From: Alcaligenaceae bacterium
GTDB lineage: Bacteria > Pseudomonadota > Gammaproteobacteria > Burkholderiales > Burkholderiaceae_B
Assembly (NCBI GenBank): GCA_013416405.1
Contig: JACCET010000003.1
Span: 186,001 to 250,000 of the forward strand
Length of the DNA stretch: 64,000 bases
Direction: 5' to 3'
Shown in pieces: positions 1 to 10,194 of this stretch; within the stretch, counting starts at the first letter, position 1; each line of letters starts with the position of its first letter. The position numbers were made by a program, and so were the translations under genes. The notes under the pieces were generated by a model, which was not told the DNA's origin, ran no database searches, and saw nothing but the letters and a program-made list of their open reading frames with translations.

Positions 1-381
1 GATCTGGCCCGGCACAACTGCCTGGCTTTCAACCTCCAGGGGGGGCAGCAGCGCGGCTGGATATTCGTTCGTAACGGCAAGCCCTTCGCCGTGCGAGTCG
101 AGGGTGATTTGGCCTGCAACGATGGTGAGCTGCTGTATGAATGGGTTAAGCAGGGCCAGGGCATAGGGTGGCGCTCAACCTGGGAAATACAGGCTGAATT
201 AAAAGGCGGCAGCCTGATGACGGTGCTTGATGACTTTGCCCTGCCCGACTACAACATCCAGGCGGTGTACCCACAGCAGCGCTATCTGCCCGCCAAAGTG
301 CGCCATCTTATCGATTTCCTGCACGATATCTATAACCGCCCCGGCTATTGGGAGGATAAGTCTTTGGCATCAGGTGCGTGA
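1..381 (+). CDS. LysR-family transcriptional regulator, C-terminal part (5' end outside window)
   Basis: The reading frame is open from base 1 and ends at 381, giving the last 126 or so residues of a LysR-type regulator. Visible features are typical of the second half of the effector-binding domain: a strand-rich stretch, the G-Q-G-I-G-W-type loop followed by helices, and an ending of the I-D-F-L-H-D type. The N-terminal helix-turn-helix lies before the window, so the DNA target and inducer cannot be judged. It converges on the ureidoglycolate lyase gene with only 7 bp between them. Its position beside the purine genes allows a role in their control, but that is inference; it could belong to the unseen left neighbour. 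Confidence 0.85.
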   Translation, partial: DLARHNCLAFNLQGGQQRGWIFVRNGKPFAVRVEGDLACNDGELLYEWVKQGQGIGWRSTWEIQAELKGGSLMTVLDDFALPDYNIQAVYPQQRYLPAKVRHLIDFLHDIYNRPGYWEDKSLASGA

Positions 382-388
382 GCCGGAG

Positions 389-892
389 TCAGTCTGGCAG
401 TGCAATGATGCCGGGCGGGTTTACGTCGACGACATCACAGTTCTCGCCCGGGCCGCTGCGGTCCATGACCAGAAAGTCCGATACCGTGTCCAGTGCCAGC
501 AGCGGATGGTGCCACACGCCCACCCGGTAGTTAACGCCTTGTGTGCCCTGGCACAGAAAGACACGCAGCTGTTCAAGCGCAGGAGGTTCGCCCGCTGGTG
601 CGACCACCACCAGATAAGGCTGGCCGGACAAGGGCATGAAGGCCTGGCTGCCCAGTGGATGCCGTTCCATCATGCTGACCTGAAATGGCAGCGTGCGTGG
701 CAGGCCACGGAATACCGAGACGATAGCCTTGCCATCGGTACCTGGGTCGATATCGGCCAGGTCGTGATAACGCTCGGTGTTGCCCTCATTGATGGTGAAG
801 TGCTGCACCTGGCTGGTGGCTTCAATGACATCGCCGTAAGGTGCGAAAGCTTCACGGGTCAGGGGGGCGACAGGCAGGTATTGTTGGGTCAT
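389..892 (-). CDS. allA: Ureidoglycolate lyase
   Basis: A 167-residue protein matching the AllA ureidoglycolate lyase family in length and layout. It releases urea from ureidoglycolate and yields glyoxylate, the last step of allantoate use in the cytosol. Family features seen include the N-terminal [12 protein letters not shown] segment, the [11 protein letters not shown] motif of the cupin-like barrel, and the G-V-W-H-H-P-L segment carrying likely metal or substrate ligands. It follows uraD on the same strand with a 14-bp gap, so the two are probably co-transcribed. All other enzymes from guanine to ureidoglycolate lie within the next 10 kb. Confidence 0.93.
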   Translation of the reverse strand: MTQQYLPVAPLTREAFAPYGDVIEATSQVQHFTINEGNTERYHDLADIDPGTDGKAIVSVFRGLPRTLPFQVSMMERHPLGSQAFMPLSGQPYLVVVAPAGEPPALEQLRVFLCQGTQGVNYRVGVWHHPLLALDTVSDFLVMDRSGPGENCDVVDVNPPGIIALPD

Positions 893-906
893 GGCAACCT
901 TGGATG

Positions 907-1431
907 TTAGTTGTAGCGGGCGTCAAGCCGAAGTCGGGCAATTTTGCCTATTTCCCGCAGGCAGGTGGAAAATTCCGCACTGCGTTCATTCAGCAGACGC
1001 GCCTCAAGGGCGTCCATGATCTGATAACGGCTCAGGCCTTTCACCGCGATGATAAATGGAAATCCGAAACGCTGGTGATAGGCGGCATTCAGCTGGCGCA
1101 GCCGTTCAAGCTCGTCGGGACTGCATTGATCCAGCCCTGCCCCTTGCTGTTCCTGTGACGACGCTTCGGTGAGCGTGCCGTGAGCGGCTTCCTTGCCCGC
1201 CAGTTCGGGGTGAGCGCATATCAGCGCGAGTTGTTCGGCCGGTGTGGCCTGCTCGAGCACGACCAGCATGGCTGCATGAAGTGTAGCTACGCTGTCGAAA
1301 GGACGGGCATGCCAAGCCCTTCGGGCTATCCAGGGGGTGTGCTCGAAGATGCCTTCCAGTTGCTCAACAAACGCCTGGCAGGGCAGGGCTGAGAGTTCGG
1401 CGAGAGCTGAAAAGGGCTGCGTGGCGTTCAT
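907..1431 (-). CDS. uraD: 2-oxo-4-hydroxy-4-carboxy-5-ureidoimidazoline (OHCU) decarboxylase
   Basis: The frame is open further upstream, but family homology starts at the ATG whose complement ends at 1431, giving 174 residues, the usual length. UraD decarboxylates OHCU to S-allantoin, the third step of urate breakdown. Motifs seen are the H-P-E-L-A-G-K segment, the [11 protein letters not shown] helix and the [15 protein letters not shown] core typical of the fold. It is the first gene of a uraD-allA pair that diverges from xdhABC-guaD, so the region 1432-1603 must hold promoters for both directions. Confidence 0.93.
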   Translation of the reverse strand: MNATQPFSALAELSALPCQAFVEQLEGIFEHTPWIARRAWHARPFDSVATLHAAMLVVLEQATPAEQLALICAHPELAGKEAAHGTLTEASSQEQQGAGLDQCSPDELERLRQLNAAYHQRFGFPFIIAVKGLSRYQIMDALEARLLNERSAEFSTCLREIGKIARLRLDARYN

Positions 1432-1603
1432 GCTGGGCGCTACCTGTAGATCTATTGCGTGAATGTCAGCGCCTATAGTGCCCCAAGTCGCTGTTTTCCC
1501 GCAATTGAAATCACCCCCGATAGCGGGCACAATCGAAAATATGTCCGGCAAGAAGGGCCGGCCGCCCCACTGGGGCACATTTTGCAAGGATACCGCTGGC
1601 TCG
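1432..1603. promoter_or_regulatory. Divergent promoter region between uraD-allA and xdhABC-guaD
   Basis: A 172-bp gap between divergent purine genes. It contains an 8-bp inverted repeat, GTGCCCCA at 1478-1485 and TGGGGCAC at 1571-1578. The right copy also forms a compact local palindrome GCCCCA-C-TGGGGC at 1564-1576, and there is a GGCCGGCC run around 1557. These could bind a regulator shared by both operons or form leader structure. No sigma-70 hexamers are clear enough to call. An AGGA sequence at 1586-1590 lies about 13 bases before the xdhA start, longer than ideal. Confidence 0.5.
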
Positions 1604-3088
1604 ATGAAGACGCACAATATCCGCTTTTATTATCAGGGCAAGGTCCATGAAGTCGCCGGACAGCCCACGACGCGAACAGTATTGCAGTATTTGCGCGAAG
1701 ACCTGCACTGCACCGGCAGCAAGGAAGGGTGTGCCGAGGGTGATTGCGGTGCCTGTACGGTGGTAACAGCAGAGCTGGGCCAGGCCGGCCAGCCCGTGCT
1801 CAGGGCGGTTAATGCCTGCATACAGTTTTTGCCTGCGTTGGATGGCAAGGCCTTGTTTACCGTTGAAGACCTGCGCCAGCCCGACGGTGCGCTACATCCG
1901 GTACAACAGGCCATGGTGGCGCTGCACGGTTCGCAGTGCGGCTTTTGCACGCCGGGCTTTGTGATGTCGATGTGGGCCTTGTATAACAAGCGGGCTAACG
2001 GTCGCCCCACACGCGATGATATTCTTGATGCCTTGTCGGGCAACCTTTGCCGCTGCACCGGTTATCGCCCCATTATCGATGCGGCCCTGGCCATGTTCGA
2101 TTTGCCGGCGGTGGCCTTCGACTACCCGGCTCTGGCCAGGGCGCTGCGGCCGCTGCAACGCGATGGCACGCTTGAATACCACCATGAGGGGCAGGTTTTT
2201 CTTGCGCCCCGCACCCTGCCCGAACTGGCGCAACTAAGGCTGGACCACCCCGAAGCGCGATTGCTGGCCGGCAGTACCGATGTGGGATTGTGGGTTACCA
2301 AGCAGCTGCGTGAACTACCTGAGCTGATCTATATAGGCCAGGTTGTGGGGCTTGGCGATATCCGCGAAGAGGGCAGCGACTTATACATAGGCGCGGGAGC
2401 CTTGCTTAACGATGCCTATGACGCCCTAGTGCAGCGCTACAGCCAGTTGCACGAAATGCGGCAACGCTTCGCATCGTTTCCCATACGCAATGCCGGTACC
2501 CTGGGCGGCAATATTGCGAATGGATCGCCCATAGGTGATTCCATGCCAGGTTTGATTGCCCTGGGCGCGAGCCTGGTTTTGCGTCGTGGCGAGCAAACGC
2601 GTGTGCTGCCGCTGGAAGACTTCTACGTGGCTTATCAAAAGAACGCCCTGCAAGCCGGCGAGTTTGTGCAGGGCATACGGGTGCCCTTGCCCGTGCCCGG
2701 TTTGTGTTTTCGCAGTTATAAATTGTCCAAGCGCTTTGATCAGGACATTTCTGCGGTATGCGCGGCGTTTGCCCTTGAACTGGATGACCATGGCCGAGTA
2801 CGCAGCGCACGCGTGGCCTTTGGCGGCATGGCTGCGACACCGGCCCGGGCGCCCCGGGCTGAACAGGCACTGATGCACAAGCCCTGGACGCTGGATACGG
2901 CCAGGCAGGCTATGGACGCGCTAAGGCTGGACTATCAACCCTTATCCGATATGCGTGCCAGCAACCGCTATCGCATGACGGCCGCACAGAATCTACTGCA
3001 CCGCTTTTATCTTGAAACCCGCCCCGACCAACCTCTGGCGGCGCATGAAACCCGCGTGTTCGCGGGCATTGCAGCAAGCGAGGTGTAG
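1604..3088 (+). CDS. xdhA: Xanthine dehydrogenase small subunit (2Fe-2S and FAD domains)
   Basis: A 494-residue subunit carrying the two iron-sulfur clusters and FAD that pass electrons from the molybdenum centre to NAD. Cys43, 48, 51 and 72 form the plant-ferredoxin-type cluster, and Cys112, 115, 149 and 151 the second cluster (C-G-F-C and C-R-C motifs). An FAD-binding domain of the molybdopterin dehydrogenase type follows from about residue 190, with L-L-A-G-S-T-D and N-A-G-T-L-G-G-N-I motifs. The frame is open further upstream, but homology begins at the ATG at 1604. Its stop directly abuts the xdhB start, so they form one operon with xdhC and guaD. Confidence 0.95.
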   Translation: MKTHNIRFYYQGKVHEVAGQPTTRTVLQYLREDLHCTGSKEGCAEGDCGACTVVTAELGQAGQPVLRAVNACIQFLPALDGKALFTVEDLRQPDGALHPVQQAMVALHGSQCGFCTPGFVMSMWALYNKRANGRPTRDDILDALSGNLCRCTGYRPIIDAALAMFDLPAVAFDYPALARALRPLQRDGTLEYHHEGQVFLAPRTLPELAQLRLDHPEARLLAGSTDVGLWVTKQLRELPELIYIGQVVGLGDIREEGSDLYIGAGALLNDAYDALVQRYSQLHEMRQRFASFPIRNAGTLGGNIANGSPIGDSMPGLIALGASLVLRRGEQTRVLPLEDFYVAYQKNALQAGEFVQGIRVPLPVPGLCFRSYKLSKRFDQDISAVCAAFALELDDHGRVRSARVAFGGMAATPARAPRAEQALMHKPWTLDTARQAMDALRLDYQPLSDMRASNRYRMTAAQNLLHRFYLETRPDQPLAAHETRVFAGIAASEV

Positions 3089-5434
3089 ATGAATACGCAA
3101 TCGAATGTTTTCCTGGGTAAGGACGGCCACGCAGGGTCTACAGTCGCTACCGGCATATCGGCGCCGCACGAGTCGGCCGCCCTGCATGTCAGCGGCGAGG
3201 CGGCCTATATCGACGATCTGCCCGAGCTGCAAGGTACCTTGCATTGTGCCCTGGGCCTGTCGGGCAAGGCGCATGCGCGCATAGCCGGCATGAACCTGGA
3301 TCCGGTGCTTCAGGCGCCGGGGGTGATCGCGGTGATTACCGCGAACGATATTCCAGGTGAAAACAACTGCGGGCCGGTGCTGCACGACGATCCCGTGCTG
3401 GCCGATGGCCAGGTGCAATATGTGGGTCAGCCTGTCTTTGCGGTGGTGGCGCACAGCCACGATGCTGCCCGGCGTGCCGCGCGCCTGGCGCAGATACAGT
3501 ATGAAGACCTGCCGGCTGTGCTGAGCCCGCAACAGGCCAGGTCCGAACAGGCCATGGTAGTGCCGCCCATGCGTATGCGTCGGGGTGATCCCGAGGCCGC
3601 TATTGCCTCGGCGCCGCAACGTCTGGCAGGAAGCTTCGCCTGCAACGGCCAGGAGCAGTTTTATCTGGAAGGGCAGATATCGTACGCGGTGCCCAAAGAG
3701 GGCCACAGCCTGCATCTGTGGTGTTCCACCCAACACCCTTCTGAAATGCAGGCAGTGCTTGCCCATGTGCTGGGCTGGCAGGCGCATCAGCTGCAGGTGG
3801 AATGTCGTCGCATGGGCGGGGGGTTTGGTGGCAAAGAGTCGCAGTCGGCGCTGTTTGCCTGCGTGGCAGCCATCTGTGCCACGCGCTTGAATCGACCGGT
3901 CAAGCTGCGCCTGGATCGCGACGACGACTTCATGATCACCGGCAAGCGCCATGGTGTCCATTACGAATACGACGTGGGTTTCGATGGGCAGGGGCGCATA
4001 TTGGGCCTGAAGCTGGACATGACCTTGCGGGCCGGCCATTCGGCCGACTTGTCCGAGGCCGTGGCGACACGCGCCGTGTGTCATGTCGATAACGCCTACT
4101 ACATCCCTCATATTGATGTGCAGGCGGTTTGTGGCAAGACGAATACGCAGTCCAATACGGCCTTTCGTGGCTTTGGCGGGCCGCAGGGTGCGCTGATCAC
4201 GGAAGTTCTGATGGATGCCATCGCCCGGCAGCTGGGGCTTGACCCTCTGGAGGTGCGGCGCGTGAATTTCTACGGCATGAGTGAACGCAACACAACGCCT
4301 TATGGGCAGACCGTGGCCGACAATGTATTACAGCCCCTAACCGACCAACTGGTGGCAGACAGCCAATACCAGGCCCGCCGCGCGGCGGTGCGCGAGTTCA
4401 ATCGCGACAGTCCGGTGCTTAAGAAGGGTCTTGCCCTCACGCCCGTCAAGTTCGGCATTTCATTCAATGTGCCGGCCTTTAATCAAGCAGGTGCGCTGGT
4501 TCATGTGTATCGCGACGGCTCCGTACTGGTCAATCATGGCGGCACTGAAATGGGCCAGGGCCTGAATACCAAGGTGGCGCAGGTAACGGCTGCCGAACTG
4601 GGTCTGGACCTGGCCTGTGTGCGCGTCACCGCAACCGACACCAGCAAGATCGCCAATACATCGGCCACGGCGGCTTCCACTGGTACCGATCTGAATGGCA
4701 AAGCGGCGGCCGATGCAGCATCCCGCATACGGGGCCGCCTTGCCGAGTTTGCGGCGGGGCGCTGGGGAGGTTCGGCAGATGCGGTCGTCTTTGCCGGGGG
4801 CGTCGTGCTGGTCAACGGACAGCATCTGCCTTTTGCCCAGGTGGTGGATGCGGCCTACTGGGCGCAGGTGCAGCTGTGGTCCGAGGGGTTTTATGCCACG
4901 CCTGGCATACAGTGGGACAAGCAAACGATGACAGGCCGACCTTTCTATTATTTTGCCTATGGCGCCGCCGTGTCGGAAGTCGTGATAGATATCCTGACCG
5001 GTGAGTGGAAGCTGCTGCGCGCCGACCTGTTGCACGATGTGGGGCGGTCTATCAACCCAGCCATAGATATCGGGCAGATTGAGGGCGGTTTCATACAGGG
5101 TATGGGCTGGTTGACCACCGAAGAGCTGTGCTGGAATGCCGAAGGCAAGCTCACTACGCATGCGCCGTCTACCTACAAGATTCCGGCTGTTGGCGATTGC
5201 CCTGAAGATTTCCGCGTGGCCCTGTTCGACAATCCCAATATCAAGGACACCGTTCATCGTTCCAAGGCGGTGGGCGAGCCTCCGCTATTGTTGTCGTTCA
5301 GTGTTTTCAATGCCATACGCGATGCAGTGGCCAACGCGCAGGACGCGCCCGGCGAACCTGAACTGAATGCACCGGCTACGCCGGAAGCCATACTGGATGC
5401 ACTGAGCGGTTTGCCGGCACGGAGCAGCGCCTGA
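3089..5434 (+). CDS. xdhB: Xanthine dehydrogenase large subunit (molybdopterin domain)
   Basis: A 781-residue molybdenum subunit that oxidises hypoxanthine and xanthine to urate. Key segments seen are G-G-G-F-G-G-K-E-S-Q near residue 250, A-F-R-G-F-G-G-P-Q-G near 360, G-G-T-E-M-G-Q-G-L-N near 485, and K-A-V-G-E-P-P with the likely catalytic base Glu730. Length and motif order match XdhB of the bacterial two-subunit enzymes. It starts right after xdhA and its stop overlaps the xdhC start by one base (TGATG), a sign of translational coupling. Isoleucine codons include many ATA (about 12 of 31 by hand tally), which is unusual for a GC-rich betaproteobacterium. Confidence 0.96.
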   Translation: MNTQSNVFLGKDGHAGSTVATGISAPHESAALHVSGEAAYIDDLPELQGTLHCALGLSGKAHARIAGMNLDPVLQAPGVIAVITANDIPGENNCGPVLHDDPVLADGQVQYVGQPVFAVVAHSHDAARRAARLAQIQYEDLPAVLSPQQARSEQAMVVPPMRMRRGDPEAAIASAPQRLAGSFACNGQEQFYLEGQISYAVPKEGHSLHLWCSTQHPSEMQAVLAHVLGWQAHQLQVECRRMGGGFGGKESQSALFACVAAICATRLNRPVKLRLDRDDDFMITGKRHGVHYEYDVGFDGQGRILGLKLDMTLRAGHSADLSEAVATRAVCHVDNAYYIPHIDVQAVCGKTNTQSNTAFRGFGGPQGALITEVLMDAIARQLGLDPLEVRRVNFYGMSERNTTPYGQTVADNVLQPLTDQLVADSQYQARRAAVREFNRDSPVLKKGLALTPVKFGISFNVPAFNQAGALVHVYRDGSVLVNHGGTEMGQGLNTKVAQVTAAELGLDLACVRVTATDTSKIANTSATAASTGTDLNGKAAADAASRIRGRLAEFAAGRWGGSADAVVFAGGVVLVNGQHLPFAQVVDAAYWAQVQLWSEGFYATPGIQWDKQTMTGRPFYYFAYGAAVSEVVIDILTGEWKLLRADLLHDVGRSINPAIDIGQIEGGFIQGMGWLTTEELCWNAEGKLTTHAPSTYKIPAVGDCPEDFRVALFDNPNIKDTVHRSKAVGEPPLLLSFSVFNAIRDAVANAQDAPGEPELNAPATPEAILDALSGLPARSSA

Positions 5435-6327
5435 TGGTCGAGTGGATTTCCACAGCCCAACAACTGTTGGCATCGGGCCAGGCCATTGTCCTGGTAACCC
5501 TGGTCAAGGCCGAAGGGTCGACGCCGCGCGAAGCAGGCGCCCGCATGCTGTTCACGACCGCGCAGCAATGGTTCAGCATAGGCGGTGGGCAAATGGAATG
5601 GCGTGCCGCCGAAATTGCCCGCGACATGCTGGCCGGCCAACGGAATTATGGTGGGCATCATGTCGAGCGCATACCCTTGGGGCCGCGACTGGGACAATGT
5701 TGCGGAGGCGTGGCAACATTGGCGTTCGAGCTTCTGACGCAGGCCCGGATTGACGAGGAGGCTGCAGCCTCGCGGCCGCCCGATCAGCATATTGTGCTGT
5801 TTGGTGCGGGGCATGTGGGGCGGGCGCTGGTGCCCATATTGGGTAGCTTGCCGTGCACGGTGTTGTGGGTGGATGAACGCGATACGCAGTTCCCTGAAGT
5901 ATGGCCCGCCAATGTCAGTATCGAGGTCACCGACACCCCCGAAGCGGTGGTGGATCAGGCGCCGCCGGGCAGCTACTTTCTGGTCATGACGCATTGCCAT
6001 GCCCTGGATCAGCGCTTGTGTCGTCAAATTCTGAAGCGTGATGACTTTGCCTATTTTGGCCTGATAGGTTCACAGACCAAGCGCCATAAGTTTGAGCGCC
6101 GCTTGCGCGAGCGGGGCGTGCCCGATGCCAGGCTGACACGCATGATTTGCCCGATAGGCGTGCCGGGCATACGCGGCAAGGCGCCCGAAATCATCGCGGT
6201 GGCCGTGGCCGCCCAACTGCTGCAGGCGCGTGAACAATATCTTGCCGCTGCTCACCCGGCTGCCGGCGGTAATGACCTGCTACCATTGCCCCTGACTGTG
6301 CCCACGTCGGGCGCTACGACCGAGTGA
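5434..6327 (+). CDS. xdhC: XdhC molybdenum-cofactor maturation factor for xanthine dehydrogenase
   Basis: A 297-residue XdhC/CoxI-family protein. Members bind and sulfurate molybdenum cofactor and insert it into XdhB; it is not part of the final enzyme. The N-terminal domain has the L-V-K-A-E-G-S-T-P-R-E-A-G-A-R-M segment and C-C-G-G-V-A motif (Cys around residues 89-90). The C-terminal half is a Rossmann-like domain with V-L-F-G-A-G-H-V-G and a later G-L-I-G-S-Q-T-K-R motif. The start codon overlaps the xdhB stop by one base. The position inside xdhABC is standard and supports the call. Confidence 0.94.
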   Translation: MVEWISTAQQLLASGQAIVLVTLVKAEGSTPREAGARMLFTTAQQWFSIGGGQMEWRAAEIARDMLAGQRNYGGHHVERIPLGPRLGQCCGGVATLAFELLTQARIDEEAAASRPPDQHIVLFGAGHVGRALVPILGSLPCTVLWVDERDTQFPEVWPANVSIEVTDTPEAVVDQAPPGSYFLVMTHCHALDQRLCRQILKRDDFAYFGLIGSQTKRHKFERRLRERGVPDARLTRMICPIGVPGIRGKAPEIIAVAVAAQLLQAREQYLAAAHPAAGGNDLLPLPLTVPTSGATTE

Positions 6328-6336
6328 GACACTTTG

Positions 6337-7674
6337 ATGCAGCCTATCGGCGGGGCAGTCAGGCCCGATGGAAAAATCGCATATCGCGCGCAACTGTTGT
6401 ATTTCACGGCATCGCCCGAGCAGGTGGCGAATAGCGATGCCACGGTATACCTGTCGGACGGGTTGCTGATCGTTCACGATGGCCATGTGGTTCAGGCTGG
6501 TGATTATCAGATGCTTGCAGCGAGCCTGGGCGCGGACACCCACGTTGTTGACTGGCGTGGCAAGCTGATCATGCCGGGCTTCATCGATACGCATCTGCAC
6601 TATCCGCAAACCGACATCATTGCCTCGCCTGCGGAAGGCTTGCTGCCATGGCTGGAGACCTACACGTTTCCGGAAGAAAGTCGTTTCCAGAATCCCGAAC
6701 ATGCGACCCGGACAGCCAGTTTCTTTCTGGACGAGCTGATGCGCTGCGGCACTACAACCGCGTTGGTGTATTGCACTGTGCATCCCGAATCTGCGCAAGC
6801 CTTCTTCGAGGAGAGCCATGCCCGGCAACTGCGCATGGTGGCCGGCAAGGTGATGATGGACAGGAACTGCCCCGACTATTTGCAGGACACGGCTGAATCA
6901 GGGGCACGCGATAGCGAGACCCTGATTCAGCGCTGGCATGACAAGGGACGCCAGATGTACGCGCTGACGCCACGGTTCGCCCCCACTTCTTCGCCTGAGC
7001 AACTGGCCCTGTGTGGCGAACTGGCGCAGCAATACCCCGATGTATTCATACAAAGCCATTTGGCCGAGAACACCCGCGAGCTGGAGTGGGTCAGGGAGCT
7101 GTTCCCCGGTCACCGCAGTTATCTGGATATCTACGACTATTTTGGTTTGTTGCGCCCCCGTGCGGTGTACGGCCACTGCATTTGGCTGGATGAAACTGAC
7201 AGACGCCGTATGGCGGAAACGCAAACGCTGGCCGTGCATTGTCCAACGTCCAACCTATTTCTGGCCAGCGGCTTGTTCGACTTTGCGGCCGCTAGCGCCA
7301 GCGGAGTACCTGTTGCCCTGGGCACCGATGTGGGTGGAGGCACCTCGTTTTCCATGCTGCAGACCATGGCTGCCGCGCATAATGTGGCGCGCATGTCGGG
7401 CCATCACCTGAGTGCGCACAGCCTGTTTTATTTGGCAACCGAAGGCGCGGCCCGGGGCCTGGACCTGGGCGGCCGCATAGGCACGCTGGCCCCTGGGGCC
7501 GAAGCCGACTTCGTCGTACTCGACCCGCAGGCCACCCCCCTGCTGGCGCGGCGTACTGCGCGGGCCGAATCGCTGGAAGAGCTGCTGTTTGCGCTGATTG
7601 TCCTGGGCGATGATCGCACCGTGGCGGCGACTTATTCGGCCGGTCGCCTGGTGCACTCACGCGATCAATACTAA
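6337..7674 (+). CDS. guaD: Guanine deaminase
   Basis: A 445-residue amidohydrolase that deaminates guanine to xanthine, feeding XdhAB. The zinc ligands His86 and His88 lie in F-I-D-T-H-L-H-Y-P, followed by H-L-A-E-N near residue 245, a Y-G-H-C-I-W motif, and [11 protein letters not shown] with the catalytic Asp. A TTG three bases upstream is also in frame, but the ATG at 6337 is preferred. It follows xdhC by nine bases and is probably the last gene of the operon. Its 3' end overlaps that of the convergent allantoicase gene by four bases, leaving no room for separate terminators. Confidence 0.95.
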   Translation: MQPIGGAVRPDGKIAYRAQLLYFTASPEQVANSDATVYLSDGLLIVHDGHVVQAGDYQMLAASLGADTHVVDWRGKLIMPGFIDTHLHYPQTDIIASPAEGLLPWLETYTFPEESRFQNPEHATRTASFFLDELMRCGTTTALVYCTVHPESAQAFFEESHARQLRMVAGKVMMDRNCPDYLQDTAESGARDSETLIQRWHDKGRQMYALTPRFAPTSSPEQLALCGELAQQYPDVFIQSHLAENTRELEWVRELFPGHRSYLDIYDYFGLLRPRAVYGHCIWLDETDRRRMAETQTLAVHCPTSNLFLASGLFDFAAASASGVPVALGTDVGGGTSFSMLQTMAAAHNVARMSGHHLSAHSLFYLATEGAARGLDLGGRIGTLAPGAEADFVVLDPQATPLLARRTARAESLEELLFALIVLGDDRTVAATYSAGRLVHSRDQY

Positions 7675-8708
7675 GCCAGGCGCCCCCACAAACGTACACG
7701 GCTGATGCCCCCATCGGGGAACATATTGACGCGTACGTGCGTGACCGGGCCGACCTGCGCTATGGCGCCGCCTTCAAAAAAATGCTGCTTGTCGGCTTCC
7801 GTTTTTTGTTCCCCCAGCAATTCTGGCCAGAACATGGCCTGGGTAATCAGCGACTCATCGGTGGAGTCGGCCATGCGGGCGGCCTGTATCGAGATACGGT
7901 CCGGATAGTTGCCCTTGAAGTGCGCGGTATCCACTTCGATTTTTTCTATCAAGGCGGCGTGCCCCAGTTCTATGATGCACCAGTCGTAGCCGGGCTCGCG
8001 TCGGCGTCGGGTTTCCCAGCCATCACCCATGTTCACACCGCGTCCAGGCATGATCACGCGAAATGGGGTGCCATAGTGCGCATTGTTGCAGGCGACGATG
8101 CGCCCGCCAAGATGTAGCGCCGATACTTCGTGCAAGGCTTGGGCATCCTGGTTGGCCCAGTCGCAGGCGGGCTGACCATAAACACGCAAGCGCGCCACGC
8201 CGCCATCGGGGTAGATGTGCAGCCGTAGGTGTGTCCAGACACCAGGGTCGTTGATCTCGATAAAGTGATGGGCATTGCCCGACAGCGAGTGTGCCGGCAC
8301 CAATTCAGTCCAGGTGGTGCTGTCGTCCGGGTCGCCTTGAACACGGCAGGCCTGCACGGAAGCGGCGGGCGGAAAGTTGCCGGTGAAATGGCTGGTGTCG
8401 ATGTCCAGGCCCTTGATGGTTCCGGGCATGCCCAGGCGCACCAGCGCGGTGTCATGGCCGCCGTTGCGGCGCCTGCGGGTTTCCCAGCCGTCCATCCACT
8501 TGCCATGGTCATCGAACTTGCCCACGACGAATACGGGCTCGGCCGCCTGCAGCATGCGCTGGGCCTGGGCAAAGAAGTCGTCGGTGCAGGCCAGCACCGT
8601 GGCGCCAAAATCGGCAGAAGCAAGGTTCACGTAGCGCGTGGCATAAGCAGGTAGTTCAACCGGGGTTGCGTTCACGGTGGTACCGACGGGAAGATCGGGG
8701 GCGGCCAT
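7671..8708 (-). CDS. alc: Allantoicase
   Basis: A 345-residue allantoicase, the enzyme that splits allantoate into urea and ureidoglycolate, the substrate of AllA. Two internally similar halves are visible, each with a W-E-T-R-R-R-R motif (near residues 80 and 235) and a following D-T-x-H-F-x-G-N-(F/Y)-P strand, as expected for the duplicated jelly-roll fold. The open frame extends upstream, but the ATG ending at 8708, preceded by an AGGAGT ribosome-binding site, matches family starts. It lies 92 bp downstream of puuE on the same strand and probably shares its transcript. Confidence 0.94.
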   Translation of the reverse strand: MAAPDLPVGTTVNATPVELPAYATRYVNLASADFGATVLACTDDFFAQAQRMLQAAEPVFVVGKFDDHGKWMDGWETRRRRNGGHDTALVRLGMPGTIKGLDIDTSHFTGNFPPAASVQACRVQGDPDDSTTWTELVPAHSLSGNAHHFIEINDPGVWTHLRLHIYPDGGVARLRVYGQPACDWANQDAQALHEVSALHLGGRIVACNNAHYGTPFRVIMPGRGVNMGDGWETRRRREPGYDWCIIELGHAALIEKIEVDTAHFKGNYPDRISIQAARMADSTDESLITQAMFWPELLGEQKTEADKQHFFEGGAIAQVGPVTHVRVNMFPDGGISRVRLWGRLA

Positions 8709-8800
8709 GGCGTGGGACTCCTGAAGTGTGAAAGGTGTTGACGAAAGGGCGTTTAAGGAAGAGGCATGAATAATAATCAAGTGGGCGATGCTGCCGGGCC

Positions 8801-9739
8801 TTAGCCAGGGGTTGTTTCCTGCCAGGGATGGCGCCGAGCCCAGTGCCCGGCGATGGCTGCGCGCGTAGGTATCCAGACATGATCGTGTTGCTGGATATAG
8901 TCCAGAAAGCGTTGCAAGGCCGCATAGCGACCGGGTCGTCCCGCAAGTCGGCAATGCAGGCCCACAGACATCATCTTGGGGCTGTGCTCGCCTTCGGCAT
9001 ACAGAACGTCGAAGGTGTCTTTCAGATAGTTAAAGAATTGCTCACCGCTGTTGAAACCTTGTGCCGAGGCGAAACGCATGTCGTTGGTGTCAAGCGTGTA
9101 GGGCACGATAAGTTGCTGCCGCACGGTGCCGTCCGCCATGTCTACGGGCATCCAGAACGGCAGGTCGTCGCCGTAGTAATCGGCGTCGTACAGGAAGCCG
9201 CCCGTTTCCATGAGCAGGCGGCGTGTGTTGGGGCTGTCGCGACCGGTGTACCAGCCATCGGGATGGCGTCCAGTCAGTTCGGTCACAATGGCTATGCAGC
9301 GCTGCATGTGTTCGCGTTCTATGTCTTCGGGCACCGATTGATAATGTATCCAGCGATAGCCATGGCACGCAATTTCGTGACCAAGTTCAACGAAGGCCTG
9401 GGCGGCTTCCGGGTTGCGTTCCAGCGCCATGCCCACGGCGAACACCGTTAGGGGTAGCCGGCGCTTTTCAAATTCGCGCAATAGGCGCCATACCCCCGCG
9501 CGCGAGCCGTACTCATAAATGGATTCCATGGACAGGTGGCGTTCGGGATAGGCCGCCGCGCCGATGATTTCGGATAAAAACTGTTCCGAGCCAGCATCGC
9601 CGTGCAACACGCAGTTTTCACCGCCTTCTTCATAATTCAGCACGAACTGCACGGCAATGCGTGCCTGGCCGGGCCAGTCGGCATGCGGTGGATTGCGGCC
9701 GTATCCGATCATGTCTCGCGGATAGTTTGTAAGCGCCAT
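8801..9739 (-). CDS. puuE: Allantoinase of the polysaccharide-deacetylase type (PuuE)
   Basis: A 312-residue NodB-fold hydrolase of the PuuE family, which opens allantoin to allantoate without being related to the amidohydrolase AllB. Seen are the N-terminal [11 protein letters not shown]-x-P-P segment typical of PuuE, the [13 protein letters not shown] strand, and [11 protein letters not shown] near residue 125, which replaces metal-binding residues of true deacetylases. A CGGAG ribosome-binding site precedes the ATG. The gene diverges from uraH across an 86-bp gap, so both directions share a short control region. Confidence 0.94.
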   Translation of the reverse strand: MALTNYPRDMIGYGRNPPHADWPGQARIAVQFVLNYEEGGENCVLHGDAGSEQFLSEIIGAAAYPERHLSMESIYEYGSRAGVWRLLREFEKRRLPLTVFAVGMALERNPEAAQAFVELGHEIACHGYRWIHYQSVPEDIEREHMQRCIAIVTELTGRHPDGWYTGRDSPNTRRLLMETGGFLYDADYYGDDLPFWMPVDMADGTVRQQLIVPYTLDTNDMRFASAQGFNSGEQFFNYLKDTFDVLYAEGEHSPKMMSVGLHCRLAGRPGRYAALQRFLDYIQQHDHVWIPTRAAIAGHWARRHPWQETTPG

Positions 9740-9825
9740 GGAAACTCCGAAATCAGCAATGATTGTGTTTCAATAGTAGGAAAGATTAAACCGTAAGTAT
9801 GGTATCAACAAGCGGAGAGACAGGA

Positions 9826-10179
9826 ATGGGCAAGCTTTCGACTCATGTGCTGAACACCATGCAGGGGGTTCCGGCGCAGGGCGTTCAGATAGCGCTGTAT
9901 CGCATCAACGGTGAAGGTCGGCACTTGCTGCGGCAGGCGCTCACCAATCGTGATGGCCGGTGCGACGAGCCATTGCTGCAGGGCGCTGAACTGCAACAAG
10001 GTATATACGAGCTGGTCTTTCATGCTGGCGATTATTTTTCCGCCATGGGCGTGCAGCTGGCCGAACCGCGCTTTGTCGATCAGATAGGGTTGCGTTTCGG
10101 GATTGCCGATCCAGCTGAAAATTATCATGTTCCCCTGCTGGTCACGCCGTGGGCCTGGTCAACGTATCGCGGCAGCTAG
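9826..10179 (+). CDS. uraH: 5-hydroxyisourate hydrolase (transthyretin-like)
   Basis: A 117-residue transthyretin-related protein that hydrolyses 5-hydroxyisourate to OHCU, between urate hydroxylase and UraD. The N-terminal L-S-T-H-V-L-N segment and C-terminal Y-R-G-S tetrapeptide, both diagnostic active-site motifs of HIU hydrolases, are present. There is no signal peptide, so it acts in the cytosol. The frame is open nine codons upstream, but the ATG at 9826 has a purine-rich ribosome-binding site (GAGAGACAGGA) and fits the family. PuuD follows 15 bp downstream, forming a two-step urate-to-OHCU operon. Confidence 0.95.
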   Translation: MGKLSTHVLNTMQGVPAQGVQIALYRINGEGRHLLRQALTNRDGRCDEPLLQGAELQQGIYELVFHAGDYFSAMGVQLAEPRFVDQIGLRFGIADPAENYHVPLLVTPWAWSTYRGS

Positions 10180-10194
10180 CAGGACACTAAGCCC

